Source: Cunninghamia lanceolata
Lineage: Eukaryota; Streptophyta; Pinopsida; Cupressales; Cupressaceae
Direction of reading: 5' to 3'
Assembly (NCBI GenBank): GCA_027924645.1
Contig: BSBN01000047.1
Coordinates: forward strand, 3,472,001 to 3,536,000
DNA: 64,000 nt
A program made the position numbers and the translations under genes. Shown in pieces: positions 11,807-21,728 of the stretch. Each line of letters begins with the position of its first letter. The first letter of the stretch is position 1. A model generated the notes under the pieces. That model worked only from the letters and a program-made list of their open reading frames with translations, searched no databases and was not told the origin of the DNA.

Positions 11807-13100
11807 AGTGTTCCATGGGGATGTGTTCTCTCTGAAAATATAGCTGTTTACGAGATGGGGACGTCCTTAGGACGAGGGGACTTCGGGAAATGTCCCCCTG
11901 CCGATCTGCCACCACCACAGTCGCCTGTCGGGAAGTTTCTGGGACATCTGCCTCAAAGAGGGGGCGTTTTCAGGACCCTTAAGGGACCTGTTGGCGTCCC
12001 TCAAGTGCACAAGAAACTTCCAGCCGCCCCTTACGAGAAATAGCTGAAAAAATGATTTTTTTAAGAAAATCAGGCATTTAAAAAAATATTCGAGCCACTA
12101 ACCCTAACCCTAATGGTTTATGGACCCTACCCACACCTTAAGTACTCACAAAAAGAAATTAATTAAGATCCCAACCTCACTTCAAATCAATATCAAGTTT
12201 CAACAGCATTGAGCAAGGCTGCAAGTTGCAACAGCAGGATGCAAGAGTGAGAAAGGCTGCAAGAGTGAGCATTAGGATAGGAAAAGTGAGAGGGACAGCA
12301 AGAGTGAGAACATTAGAGCAGTCTTCATCGGTGTTGCCCCTAGATCCCTACAAGGGGTGTTGCGCCCAGATCCCTGTGAGGGGCATTGCCCCTCAACCCT
12401 ATTGGGGGCTCCACCCCCAGACACCCACCAGCCACCATGCCCAAATCTAGGCCCTTGGTACCATCGTCCTTGAGATCCATCTCCCCATCCCGAGACTTTG
12501 TGGAACATAGCTTATATCTTCATCCCGAGACTTCGTGGAACATAGCTTATAAATTCATCATCTAAACTTTTTTGTCCAATAGCTAATTCTTGTTTAAATA
12601 TTTCACATAACTTCTTCACATGATCAATGACTGTATCTTTGTGAAACATGTCTGTGTTGTTGGTGGCTGATCTCTCAACATTTTAATCATAGTTCTGCAG
12701 GGACATGTACCTCCTCAAAAAACGAAGTTTCAAGAATGGGGGATGTCCCAGGCGTGGGGACGGGGATGGAACGCCCCCTGCTGTCTCCCCACTGGTATCA
12801 CCAGAGTGGGTACGTTTCTGGGATGACTTGGGACGTGGGGACAGTGACGAAACGTTCCCCTGCTTCTCCCCCATTGCTACCACCAGAGTGGCTTCCCCGG
12901 GACAGCTTGGGGATTTTGAGAAGTCCCTTGACTGTCTCAGAGACTAGGGGAACTCCCCACAGCGTGGGCAGCATAAAAGTCATTTAAATAAAAAGCATTT
13001 TTGAAAAACTTAATTCACTAACCCTAACCCTAAAGTGTTAATGGGTCCCTCTCACACCCAAACTCTCATAAACACTATAAATATACATGCCCATCCTCAT
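11807..13100 (+). mobile_element. Fragments of a hAT-like DNA transposon, partly duplicated
   Basis: At about 11806 AGTGTTCCATGGGG resembles the terminal sequence CAGTGTTCCACG of the hAT-like element at 59627-63901. Two GC-rich blocks (about 11850-12050 and 12690-12980) carry GGGGACGTCC- and CGGGGATGG-type words. Each is followed by ACTAACCCTAACCCTAA (about 12101 and 13018) and then a related tail, so part of the element seems duplicated with a period near 920 bp. Between them a 35-bp unit (CCCGAGACTTYGTGGAACAT) is doubled at 12490-12550. No matching right terminus and no transposase were found. Small open frames here have low-complexity, biased composition and are not taken as genes. Confidence 0.4.
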
Positions 13101-13275
13101 GCCAAATCGCCATAAACACTTTGTCATTGCATTGAGGTGAGGAAGACTTTAATCATTTTCATCAATCAACCATTCAAAGCTTTTGTCAAACCTTCAAGGT
13201 AAGATTTCACAAATTCATAGTTTGTTTTTTGCATTTTCATTGCTAAATCATATGTTTTTTTTCTTCTTTGTCTTC

Positions 13276-13562
13276 CATTTAAATATTGAATATATTATTC
13301 ATATATGCAAATTATTTGTAGGCTAGGGCTTTATAAATTATTAAATGTTGCTTGTAGGATTGTTTAACAGTCTTTAACTGTTGTTTTTACTATTTAGGGT
13401 TTTATACTTTTTTTTGGGTGATTTCAATTCAAATATTGAATATATTATTCATATATGCAAATTGCAAATTATTTGTAGCCTAAGGCTTTATAAATTATTA
13501 AATGCTGTTTTTAGGATTGTTTAATAGTCTTTAACTGCTGTTTTTACTATTTAGGGTTTCAT
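13276..13562. repeat. Imperfect tandem duplication of about 150 bp
   Basis: A unit starting AAATATTGAATATATTATTC and ending TTTTTACTATTTAGGGTTT occurs twice in succession with small indels. It is non-coding. Confidence 0.75.
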
Positions 13563-13807
13563 AACAGTTGTTTTAGAGTATTTAAATGTTGTTTTAACCA
13601 TAGAAGCAAATATCTTTCTCGGGAATATCTTGGCAAACCAAAAGAGAGATATTTTCAATTTCTTGCGATAATATTGTGAAAATATTGGGAAAATATCAGT
13701 AATTCAAAAAATGCAGAAAAATTGCATAGAGAGTGGGCGAGAGAAAGTAAAGGAGAGGTACACCATTAATTTTATAATATATTATAATTAAAAATGTTTT
13801 ATAATGT

Positions 13808-13825
13808 AATATTTTAAGTTTTTTT
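13808..13825. repeat. LINE target-site duplication, left copy
   Basis: AATATTTTAAGTTTTTTT here is repeated at 19954-19971 on the other side of the LINE. The right limit is ambiguous because it merges into the reversed poly(A) tail (T-run to 13837). Confidence 0.8.
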
Positions 13826-13937
13826 TTTTTTTTTTTTAAAACAAAGGGGAAAAAATTTTATTCAATCCAAAGCAAGAAACAAGGCAAGAGCCACAGGCTC
13901 AACTGAAAGGACAACATCCAACAAACAAACAACAACA

Positions 13938-16900
13938 CTACATAGTCATATCATCCAATAAAAATCTCTCTAGAATCCCCAGATAATCAGAAGGTAACTC
14001 ATTCCTACCACTGATATCCCAGCCATCCCCTTTCTCCGAGGCCCACTTCGCCAAGCAGTCAGCCACACTGTTCCATTCTCGAGGGATGTGACAGAAAGAG
14101 ACTGCTTCTAAGGAATTGCAAACACTTAAAATCTGTCTGACCATCGAAGCTAAATGCCAACTAACACCATCCAATCTCTGGTTGTTCAACATATCCACAA
14201 CAATTTGAGAGTCTGACTCACAGATAATCCTCCTCCAGCCAAGAGAGCAACCCCGCTCAACAGCAACCTTTATAGCGAGGGCCTCCATCAGGTTGTTAGA
14301 GTGATGCCCTTTGTAAACAGAGAAGCAGAAAACAACATCCCCATCCTTACTTCTACCAATACCCCCAATACCAGCTTGCCCAGGATTCCCCCGAGAAGAG
14401 CCATCAGTATTAACCTTCAGGACTCCCTCAGGAGGAGGTGCCCACTTCCCGTCACGACAGACCCGTTTCTTGACACGGCGTGGCATAAGACCAGTACGGC
14501 ATCCCCTACTATTAACACCCAGGCTCAGATCCCGCATCACCGCAACATCCCCAGGATCAATACTTTCAGACATATCACATTTAGCGGAAATAGTCTCCTG
14601 GAGCCTACTGATAATCTTCATCCACAGTTGACCAGTATCCAATCTGGAATCATAAAAAACTCTACGGTTCCTTTCCAGCCATAGGTTCCAAAAGATGAAA
14701 ATGGGCCCAATGCACCAGGCCACCTGAAGAAAAGGCGTCTTCGCAGGAGGCCTACCCAGGCTCTCCCAAAACTCAATAAGAGAGGAAGCATGAATGCACC
14801 CATGATGCCAAGCCTCCCACCATCTGTGCCAAATCTCACGAGAAAAGGGGCAATGAAAGAACAAGTGGGAAGAACATTCTTCACTGCGCAAACAAAGAAA
14901 ACAAATGGAAGGCCCCTGAAACCCCCGTTTACGAAGATTCTCCCAGGTGAGACATTTCTTCTGGGCAACCAACCATAAAAAGAAGTTGCACTTGGGCCAA
15001 GAAAAGTTGTTCCAAACCTTCCTCCACCAGGGCACCTCGGAAGGCCCATATAAATTCCTATCAAGCACAGCATAACCCTGAGCAACAGTATAATTCCCTT
15101 TTGGGCTAGGGCTCCAAGCCAACTTGTCCCTCTCCTTCAGAGTGCTACAAAGCCTGCCCTCCAAGACCTTACACAAAGTAGCACGATCCTCATCAGAGCC
15201 ACCCACAGGCCACTCCTGCGGGTCCTTCCAGCAAGACACCTCCAGATGACCGATACGCTTAACTGTTTTAAAATGCTCCACCTTATTCCAACCAGCATCA
15301 GAGAACATCTGGCCAAGAGGCATAAGCTGAGGGAAACTAGACAGAATGGGGGGGTGGCCATCCCAAGAGTCCAACCAAAAGAGAGCATCAGAACCATTAT
15401 TACAGATCCAGAAAAGACCATTCTGAACAAGCTGAGCTCCCTTCTTAAGAGTATCCCAAATGCAAGAGCCTTTGCCCAACAAAGCAATCCGTGGCACATC
15501 CCGGCTCTCAACCCCAGGAACATACTTGCAAGCAAGAATCTTGGCCCAATCCTGATCCTGGCTGTTGCACCATCTCCAGTACAGCTTAGCCGCCAAAGCC
15601 GTAACCACAAGAGCCATGGACCTGAGGCCAAGGCCACCAGCATGTTTTGGCCTACAGACAGACTCCCATTTGACTAAACTCCATTTCGAGGAAAGAAGGT
15701 TACCCGACCAAAGGAATTGCCGGGAAAGAGCATCAAACTCCCTCACAAAGGATGCAGGAGGAATCTGCACACAACACCTGTAAATAGGGAGAGACTGCAC
15801 CACAGCTTTTAGAAGAAGCACTCTACCAGCAGAAGAGAGCCATCTGTGAGTCCAATGGCTAACCTTACTCCGGAACTTATCTAAAATCCCCTGCCAAAAA
15901 CTTCGACGCTGAGATCCCAGGGCCAAGGGAGTCCCCAGGTACATCATGGGAAGAGAACCAATTTGGAATCTAAGAATCCTGGCAATCCTATTCTGAATGA
16001 GACGAGGAGTATTGAAGAAATAGATGGAGGATTTGTCATCATTGATACACTGACCAGACGCTCTCAAATAGATATCTAAAGTTCTCCTGAAGTTCACTGC
16101 CTCGCTAATTCTAGCCAAGCCCATCAGTCCAGTATCATCCACAAATTGAAGGTGAGAACAGGGAGGGAGATCATTGGTCCAGCTCCAACCGTGAAGAAGA
16201 CCCAGCCGCACCTGAGATTTAATAAATCTACCAAGGCCCTCCGCCATGATAATGAAAAGATACGGGGACAGAGGGTCCCCTTGCCGAAGACCCCGAGAAG
16301 CACTAAACCAATCTGAAGAATCCCCATTAAGAAGAACAGAGAAGGAGGACGAGGTTACACAGCTGAGAACCCAGCTCACCCATTCCTCGTTGAAGCCAAA
16401 AGTCAAGAGGATATTCTGAAGAAACTCCCAGCTCACCCGATCATAAGCTTTAGCCATGTCAAGCTTAATGAACATCGCCTTCTCCTTAGAGGAAGCCATA
16501 GAGTGAATAACCTCCGTAGCAATCACGACACCATCCAAAATCTGTCGCCCGTCCACAAAACCTCCCTGCTCAGCAAAAATCAAAGCACCAAGGATGGGTT
16601 TGAGTCTCTCAGCAATCAACTTGGTAATGATCTTGTAGGTGACATTGCATAGAGCAATAGGCCGAAACTGATCCATCCGAGTAGCCCCTTCCTTCTTAGG
16701 TATGAGAGCCAGAAAAGTAGAATTCAAAGACTTAAGCATTTGTTTGTTCCTAAGAGATTCCTGAACCACCTCAAGGAGATCAGACTTTATTATTTCCCAA
16801 AATTCCTGGAAGAACTCTATCGGAAACCCATCGGGGCCAGGAGCTTTTCCTTTTTTAATACTAAACACAACTTTCTCCAGCTCAGGTAACAAGATTGGAC

Positions 16901-18230
16901 TCAGAAGAGCCCTATTCATCTCATCCGAGACCAAGCAAGGAATACAATCCAAGATAGCCCGCTTTTCAGAACCGGCAGCAATATCCTCCCTGGAAAAAAG
17001 ATTAGAAAAATAGGTGACAGCTTCCCTGGAAATTTCACCATAGGACGAGAGCTGGGCCCCATCACTCGAGACAAGAGTGGAAATAGAGTTCCCCTGCCTA
17101 CGAGCCTTAACCGAGTTATGAAAAAAAGCCGTGTTCCTGTCCCCCTCCTGAAGCCAATCAATCCGAGCTTTTTGCTTCCAGAAAATCTCCTCCCGAAGCT
17201 CCCACTCCTCTAAGCCCTTGAGGGCCAGGGACTCAGCATTCAGAAGGTCAAAGGATAGCCCATAGTCTCGAATTTGACGAGTGATACTATCCAGCTTGGA
17301 CTGAGCAGCAAGCTTCTGAGCATGCAAGTTCCCAAAGCATTGATAATTCCACCTCTTAAGCCGATACTTCACATATTGAAGCCGTTTGCTAAAAGTGTAC
17401 ATGGCCCTCCCGTGGGCAGGGAGCCCTTCGTACCACCATTCCAGCACAAGATCCCGAAGAGATTGCTCGCGAAGCCACATCAATTGAAATTTGAAAGAAG
17501 GGTTTTTAGTGACCCCATAAGAGGAGGCACAGAATTTGATCGGCCAGTGATCGGAACCCCTCCAATCCAGGATTTCAGAACTAGTAGTCCACCTGCTGCT
17601 CATCCAATAACAGGAGACCAGAAATCTATCAAGCCGTTCTGAGATAGCCTCATCACCACACCTCCTGTTGTTCCAAGTAAAAACTCCATTGACTGGCTTC
17701 ACGTCAACAAGGTTAAGGAAACTAATTTTATCTCTGAGCAAAAGAGAAGAAGAATCAAGCCTGGCTAACCCTCCTTGTTTTTCCTCCATACTAATAACAG
17801 CATTAAAATCACCTGCCAACATCCATGGGAGATACGGGTCCAGAGAACGGACAAAGTAGATATGATCCCAAAGCTGAGTCTTGCCTGGAAGATCAGTAGG
17901 AGCATAAATATTAGAGAAAAGACATCTTTCGCCAGTTTCAAAAATGGAGGCCACCATAGAGATGGAAGACTGACTAGAAGCCCACCATAAGGGGGAAACT
18001 TTCCTCGGGTTCCAGAAGCAAGCCACCCCCCCAGAGCTGCCCAAAGCCCCCACCCCCTGCCAGTAGCCTTGGGGCCAGATACGCGGAGCACAATTATTCA
18101 AACCATCCACTGTAAGCTTGGTTTCCTGTAGAAAGACTACATCCGGAGCCTGAGACTCAATTAATCTACGAACAGCCTTTTGTCTAGGGATGCTGTTCAA
18201 ACCCCTAACATTCCAAGATAAAACTATCAT
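13938..18230 (-). CDS. LINE ORF2: endonuclease, reverse transcriptase, RNase H
   Basis: 1430 residues with no internal stop. Residues 1 to about 225 are an APE-type endonuclease (MIVLSWNVRGLN, FLQETK, LAGDFNAV, ERLDRF, GSDHWPI), which nicks target DNA. Around 450-750 is the reverse transcriptase (KAPGPDGFP, IKLDMAKAYDRVSWEF, GLRQGDPLSPYLF, FVDD in place of the usual FADD). Near 1050-1130 is the plant-LINE zinc-binding region (CFLC ... HLFFHCPFSREIW). From about 1270 is an RNase H of the plant L1 type with all four expected acidic positions (NTDGSS, MEALA, ESDSQ, NSVADCLAKW). The start ATG overlaps the ORF1 stop by four bases (ATGA), so re-initiation after ORF1 is a likely way of translation. 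All catalytic motifs look intact. Confidence 0.95.
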   Translation of the reverse strand: MIVLSWNVRGLNSIPRQKAVRRLIESQAPDVVFLQETKLTVDGLNNCAPRIWPQGYWQGVGALGSSGGVACFWNPRKVSPLWWASSQSSISMVASIFETGERCLFSNIYAPTDLPGKTQLWDHIYFVRSLDPYLPWMLAGDFNAVISMEEKQGGLARLDSSSLLLRDKISFLNLVDVKPVNGVFTWNNRRCGDEAISERLDRFLVSCYWMSSRWTTSSEILDWRGSDHWPIKFCASSYGVTKNPSFKFQLMWLREQSLRDLVLEWWYEGLPAHGRAMYTFSKRLQYVKYRLKRWNYQCFGNLHAQKLAAQSKLDSITRQIRDYGLSFDLLNAESLALKGLEEWELREEIFWKQKARIDWLQEGDRNTAFFHNSVKARRQGNSISTLVSSDGAQLSSYGEISREAVTYFSNLFSREDIAAGSEKRAILDCIPCLVSDEMNRALLSPILLPELEKVVFSIKKGKAPGPDGFPIEFFQEFWEIIKSDLLEVVQESLRNKQMLKSLNSTFLALIPKKEGATRMDQFRPIALCNVTYKIITKLIAERLKPILGALIFAEQGGFVDGRQILDGVVIATEVIHSMASSKEKAMFIKLDMAKAYDRVSWEFLQNILLTFGFNEEWVSWVLSCVTSSSFSVLLNGDSSDWFSASRGLRQGDPLSPYLFIIMAEGLGRFIKSQVRLGLLHGWSWTNDLPPCSHLQFVDDTGLMGLARISEAVNFRRTLDIYLRASGQCINDDKSSIYFFNTPRLIQNRIARILRFQIGSLPMMYLGTPLALGSQRRSFWQGILDKFRSKVSHWTHRWLSSAGRVLLLKAVVQSLPIYRCCVQIPPASFVREFDALSRQFLWSGNLLSSKWSLVKWESVCRPKHAGGLGLRSMALVVTALAAKLYWRWCNSQDQDWAKILACKYVPGVESRDVPRIALLGKGSCIWDTLKKGAQLVQNGLFWICNNGSDALFWLDSWDGHPPILSSFPQLMPLGQMFSDAGWNKVEHFKTVKRIGHLEVSCWKDPQEWPVGGSDEDRATLCKVLEGRLCSTLKERDKLAWSPSPKGNYTVAQGYAVLDRNLYGPSEVPWWRKVWNNFSWPKCNFFLWLVAQKKCLTWENLRKRGFQGPSICFLCLRSEECSSHLFFHCPFSREIWHRWWEAWHHGCIHASSLIEFWESLGRPPAKTPFLQVAWCIGPIFIFWNLWLERNRRVFYDSRLDTGQLWMKIISRLQETISAKCDMSESIDPGDVAVMRDLSLGVNSRGCRTGLMPRRVKKRVCRDGKWAPPPEGVLKVNTDGSSRGNPGQAGIGGIGRSKDGDVVFCFSVYKGHHSNNLMEALAIKVAVERGCSLGWRRIICESDSQIVVDMLNNQRLDGVSWHLASMVRQILSVCNSLEAVSFCHIPREWNSVADCLAKWASEKGDGWDISGRNELPSDYLGILERFLLDDMTM

Positions 18231-19669
18231 TTAGGGGGGTGGGAGAAGTGGGAATCAATGGGTTTCACTGACCCGGACTCAACCAGAGTATCACCCATAA
18301 TCTTAACCTTCTCTTGATCAGTTTTCCTTCCACTCCTTGACTGTTTATCTAGAGGCCCCTTTTTGAAAGATTTTTGATGCAAACCTAAGGCCGGAGGAGC
18401 CTTAGCCCCCTTCACAGGATCCGCAGACCCCTTCGTACCTTGGGGGCGAGGAGCCGAACCAACAATACCCACCGGAGATTGTGACTCCTGGAGGCCAACA
18501 ATATTCTGAACTTGAGGAGGCAAGTCCAAAGCCGGCAGACCAGCCTGATGAATCCCTGACGGAAGAATGAGCTCTTCCTCCTTCGCCTCCGCCACCTGAA
18601 TCTCTTCCTGACCTTGAACCCCAGAAGAGGGCTCTACCGGAATACCATCATCTTGGACTACGCTATCGAGAACCTCAAACCGATTAAATGTGCCATCATT
18701 CTGTCTATCCATCCAGGATCGCTTCTTGCCTTTGCCTTTATTCCGAGAAGTAACCGGGGTAAATCCCTCCTTATCAACAGGCCCATCCGACACTGGAGCT
18801 TTCCCCTTGTCCGTTCTGGGAGGTCCAGAGGCAGACATGGGGGAAGATTTCAATCTGGGACATCTGCGGTGTAGGTGCCCATATTCATGGCAAATTCGGC
18901 ATCTGAATGGTAGGGTTTCATAATCTAGCTGTTGGATCCAGGAGGAAGAACCCATGCAGATTTCCATAGAGTCGGGTAATGGATTATTCAAATCAACTTC
19001 GACACAAATACGAGCAAAAGAAATTACCTTACGGTCTTGAGTCTGTGAAGCCGATCCAACAGGTTTCCCAAGAAGCAAAGAGATTGAATGGAGGATATCT
19101 TCCCTCCAGAATTCTAGCGGAAGCCTCGGCAAGCGAACCCACACAGGCACCCGCGAAGGGATCTCTTCAGCGGAGTTGAAGCCCATATGCCAAGGCTTGA
19201 TGAAGAGCCCAACCTGGTTAAAAAAATAAGGGCCACCTTCGAAAGCCCTATGCCTGTCCGACATGCTTGAGAAAATAACCAGAAAGTAGTTATTAGCCGC
19301 TAAAAGGATCTCCATATCTCCTTCAGGGTTCCATACCCGACGTGCCCAGGATTCCAACACGGGAAGAGAAAGACGAAGGCCCAAAAATTTGCAGATAAGA
19401 GCATGCTTGCACCAGTACTCAACATCCTCTGAAACTTGCTCAGGTTGAATAACCAAGACCGGTCGATCTTCCGCTCGCTCCAAACAACCATTGACTTTTT
19501 TAATTCGAAGCGACCCTTTTGAAGAGGAGGTACCCTCTCCAGAAAGAGGAAGCTCAGTACGATCCTTGGTGTTGGCATGCATCAGAGAGGAAGGATCGCC
19601 CATCTCCAAATCCAGGGGAGAGGCAAAACCCTGATGCTCCATGGTAAAAAGGGCCCACACACCAGGCAA
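18227..19669 (-). CDS. LINE ORF1: DUF4283 / zinc-knuckle RNA-binding protein
   Basis: 480 residues. About 75-250 match the DUF4283-type domain of plant L1 ORF1 proteins (WCKHALICKFLGLRL, VPVWVRLPRLPLEFW, GKPVGSA). Then comes a CCHC knuckle of the form CX2CX4HX4C (CRICHEYGHLHRRC, about residue 260). The C-terminal half is Pro/Gln/Lys-rich and probably disordered. ORF1 proteins bind the element RNA and act as chaperones during target-primed reverse transcription; that role is family knowledge. The start chosen is the first ATG of the open frame, 280 bases inside the 5' end. It overlaps ORF2 by ATGA. Confidence 0.9.
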   Translation of the reverse strand: MPGVWALFTMEHQGFASPLDLEMGDPSSLMHANTKDRTELPLSGEGTSSSKGSLRIKKVNGCLERAEDRPVLVIQPEQVSEDVEYWCKHALICKFLGLRLSLPVLESWARRVWNPEGDMEILLAANNYFLVIFSSMSDRHRAFEGGPYFFNQVGLFIKPWHMGFNSAEEIPSRVPVWVRLPRLPLEFWREDILHSISLLLGKPVGSASQTQDRKVISFARICVEVDLNNPLPDSMEICMGSSSWIQQLDYETLPFRCRICHEYGHLHRRCPRLKSSPMSASGPPRTDKGKAPVSDGPVDKEGFTPVTSRNKGKGKKRSWMDRQNDGTFNRFEVLDSVVQDDGIPVEPSSGVQGQEEIQVAEAKEEELILPSGIHQAGLPALDLPPQVQNIVGLQESQSPVGIVGSAPRPQGTKGSADPVKGAKAPPALGLHQKSFKKGPLDKQSRSGRKTDQEKVKIMGDTLVESGSVKPIDSHFSHPPK

Positions 19670-19953
19670 AAGAGGGAAAGAGGCAATGAAGACGGCTCAA
19701 AAGCCCCTGCCGCTGCGCAACCACCGACCAGGCGACCCACGCACCTGTCAGCACCCCTACCAGCGTTCAATCACGAAAGGGAGGAGCTCACACCCCTGCC
19801 CAAGCTCCTCCAAACCCCTGCGACCTTAGACAGACCCCCCGCGAGCAGCCGAGACCCGCCAAACGCACACAGGCGCGGAAAAATGGACGCGGCTAGGGCA
19901 CGCGTGCCCTAGCGCGCACAAGAGCTCCGCTCAGCTTCATTCTCCCGTATATC

Positions 19954-19971
19954 AATATTTTAAGTTTTTTT
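19954..19971. repeat. LINE target-site duplication, right copy
   Basis: Same 18 bases as 13808-13825, immediately beyond the 5' end of the LINE. Confidence 0.8.
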
Positions 19972-20290
19972 TGATCAGTATGATATTTTAAGTTTTATAA
20001 TTTAAATTTTCTTTTATATTAAAATTTAAAATAAGATTTTATTTTTTTAATATTTAAAAAAATTTAAATATTAAAATTATAAATAAAAACAAGAATAATT
20101 TAAAAAAATATATTATAATTAAAAATGTTTTATATAATAATATTTTAAGTATTATAATTTAAATTATATTTAATATTAAAATGTAGAATAAAATATTTTA
20201 TTTAATTTTTTTTTAAAATTTAAATATAAAATTATAAATAAAAACAAAAAGAATAAAAAATAAAAATAACAAATTATATATTATAATTAT
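19972..20290. repeat. AT-rich block, the interrupted LINE target region
   Basis: Nearly pure A/T with repeated words such as ATATTATAATTAAAAATG, which also occur left of the LINE at about 13775. No gene. Confidence 0.7.
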
Positions 20291-20292
20291 TC

Positions 20293-20513
20293 CAGAAGAT
20301 GGCTCTTACACTTGGACAAACAGAAAATTGGGTTCTTCCTATATAGCTGAGAGATTGGACAGATTCCTCTGTACTAGTGATTGGTCTCAACTCCCACTAG
20401 ATTATGAATGTCAGATTCTGCCTGTATCAGGATTACATCATTATCCTTCACAGCTCTCCCTCTATGGAGAAATGATGCAGTTGAGATCAGATTGCCTATT
20501 GAAAGACAGTTGA
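20293..20513 (+). pseudogene. LINE endonuclease fragment
   Basis: The + strand frame reads EDGSYTWTNRK, then IAERLDRFLCTSDW, the signature region of plant LINE endonucleases (compare FTWNNRR ... ISERLDRFLVSCYW in the intact LINE nearby). It stops after about 70 codons, with no reverse transcriptase following. It is on the opposite strand to the intact LINE and diverged from it, so it is a separate old insertion. Confidence 0.8.
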
Positions 20514-21728
20514 GCCCACGGCACAATCCTCAAACAGGCAATTCATTATACAAGAGCAAAAAATAAAATAATCATATAACATCAACATTTAGCACGGAAA
20601 AGGCTTCACAACTTTATGGTCTTCGTAACATCTAAGCAGTTATGTGAATCGTTACATTTAACAGCTTCACAGCATTACCAAATCAGCTAACAATTATAAC
20701 AGTCAATATAGATTCCAAAGTTCAAACTTCATCACCACATTTGATTGCACTTATAGGCATAGATATGATTTGACAACAACTGGATACAACTCAGATACAG
20801 CTACGGAAGATTGGCAGCGGTTTGATGTTTACAATTTTCTTCAAACACTTGTAACTCAACACATATAATCACCACATATGATAACTTATATTCACGTCTT
20901 CCTCATAGAACAAATTTCACAACTTGTTAGTTTGCAGATTTGTCACTTAACTCTATTTTCTCACTCCCACACAAATGACAATTGTACTAACAGTTGAGTC
21001 AATTGCAATGATATTTGCAATGACTCTCTGCTTATTTTACAAGGCGCAACTACCTTCGAATGATATTAAATGAATAAAAACAACCAGAAAACAAGAAAGG
21101 TGGTGCTTTTGACTAGAAAGCAATAAAGGCAACAAATCTGAAGGAAAAACTGAAGAATTTAAGAAGCACAAACACTTCACATAACCGCGATCATAAACTT
21201 ATGTTCTTCATAATATAAGCACCACTGCAAATCATTCATCGAAAGAAAAACAACTCACAATAATGAGCTTTAATAAAGATTTCCAATTACTTCAATATAA
21301 AATTGCAATCTAATAAGTTGATAGATATCCAACATAAGAACATACATCCATCCACCATAACACAAAGTTTACAATTTCAGAATTCAATTTCTCAGGCTTC
21401 CATTCATATATTGAAAATAACTGAAATATAGTGTAACAAAAATGACCTATCCACAACACAAAGTTTGTCAAAAAATCCTCTAAGCATCGACAGGCATAGT
21501 ATATATAGCCTTGTCAACAAAATAACCATTTTTGAAATAATAACGACTTCTTGAAGACAGTCGGTTAAAAGATAATTAATAACAAGTCTTTAAAATAATA
21601 GATTTTCAGAGCAATGTTTAAAGAAATAACATAAAACACATGAAATGCCATCACGTGGTAGTAGTTTGGTCTTCCTCCCGAATTGATTCACTCTCCTTGT
21701 CCTTTTCGCCAACAGCAATCGAGTCCAC
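20514..21728. other. Non-coding stretch, possible 3' flank of the pseudogene at 21729-24746
   Basis: AT-rich sequence without a supported gene. It lies downstream of the minus-strand pseudogene and may include its 3' untranslated region. No terminal repeat was recognised. Confidence 0.45.

Larger units (their letters stand above)
13826..19953 (-). mobile_element. Full-length plant L1-type LINE, both ORFs intact
   Basis: A non-LTR retrotransposon of about 6.1 kb on the minus strand. In order: a GC-rich 5' UTR (19953 to 19670), ORF1, ORF2, a short 3' UTR and an A-tail (T-run to 13837 on the + strand). It is flanked by an 18-bp exact duplication and sits in AT-rich DNA with similar words on both sides (13775-13820 and about 20110-20155). 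Its higher GC content stands out from the surrounding intron. Two long uninterrupted ORFs plus an exact target duplication point to a recent insertion. It lies antisense inside the MIC60 intron. Confidence 0.92.

Noticed and set aside
12101..13035. CTAACCCTAACCCTAA read as an interstitial telomere repeat
   Set aside because: Only two and a half units at each of two sites, of TTAGGG type rather than the plant TTTAGGG, and both lie at the same place in a duplicated GC-rich element.
14301..17990. Forward-strand open frames across 14.3-18 kb
   Set aside because: They are antisense shadows of the intact LINE ORF2, with no motifs of their own.
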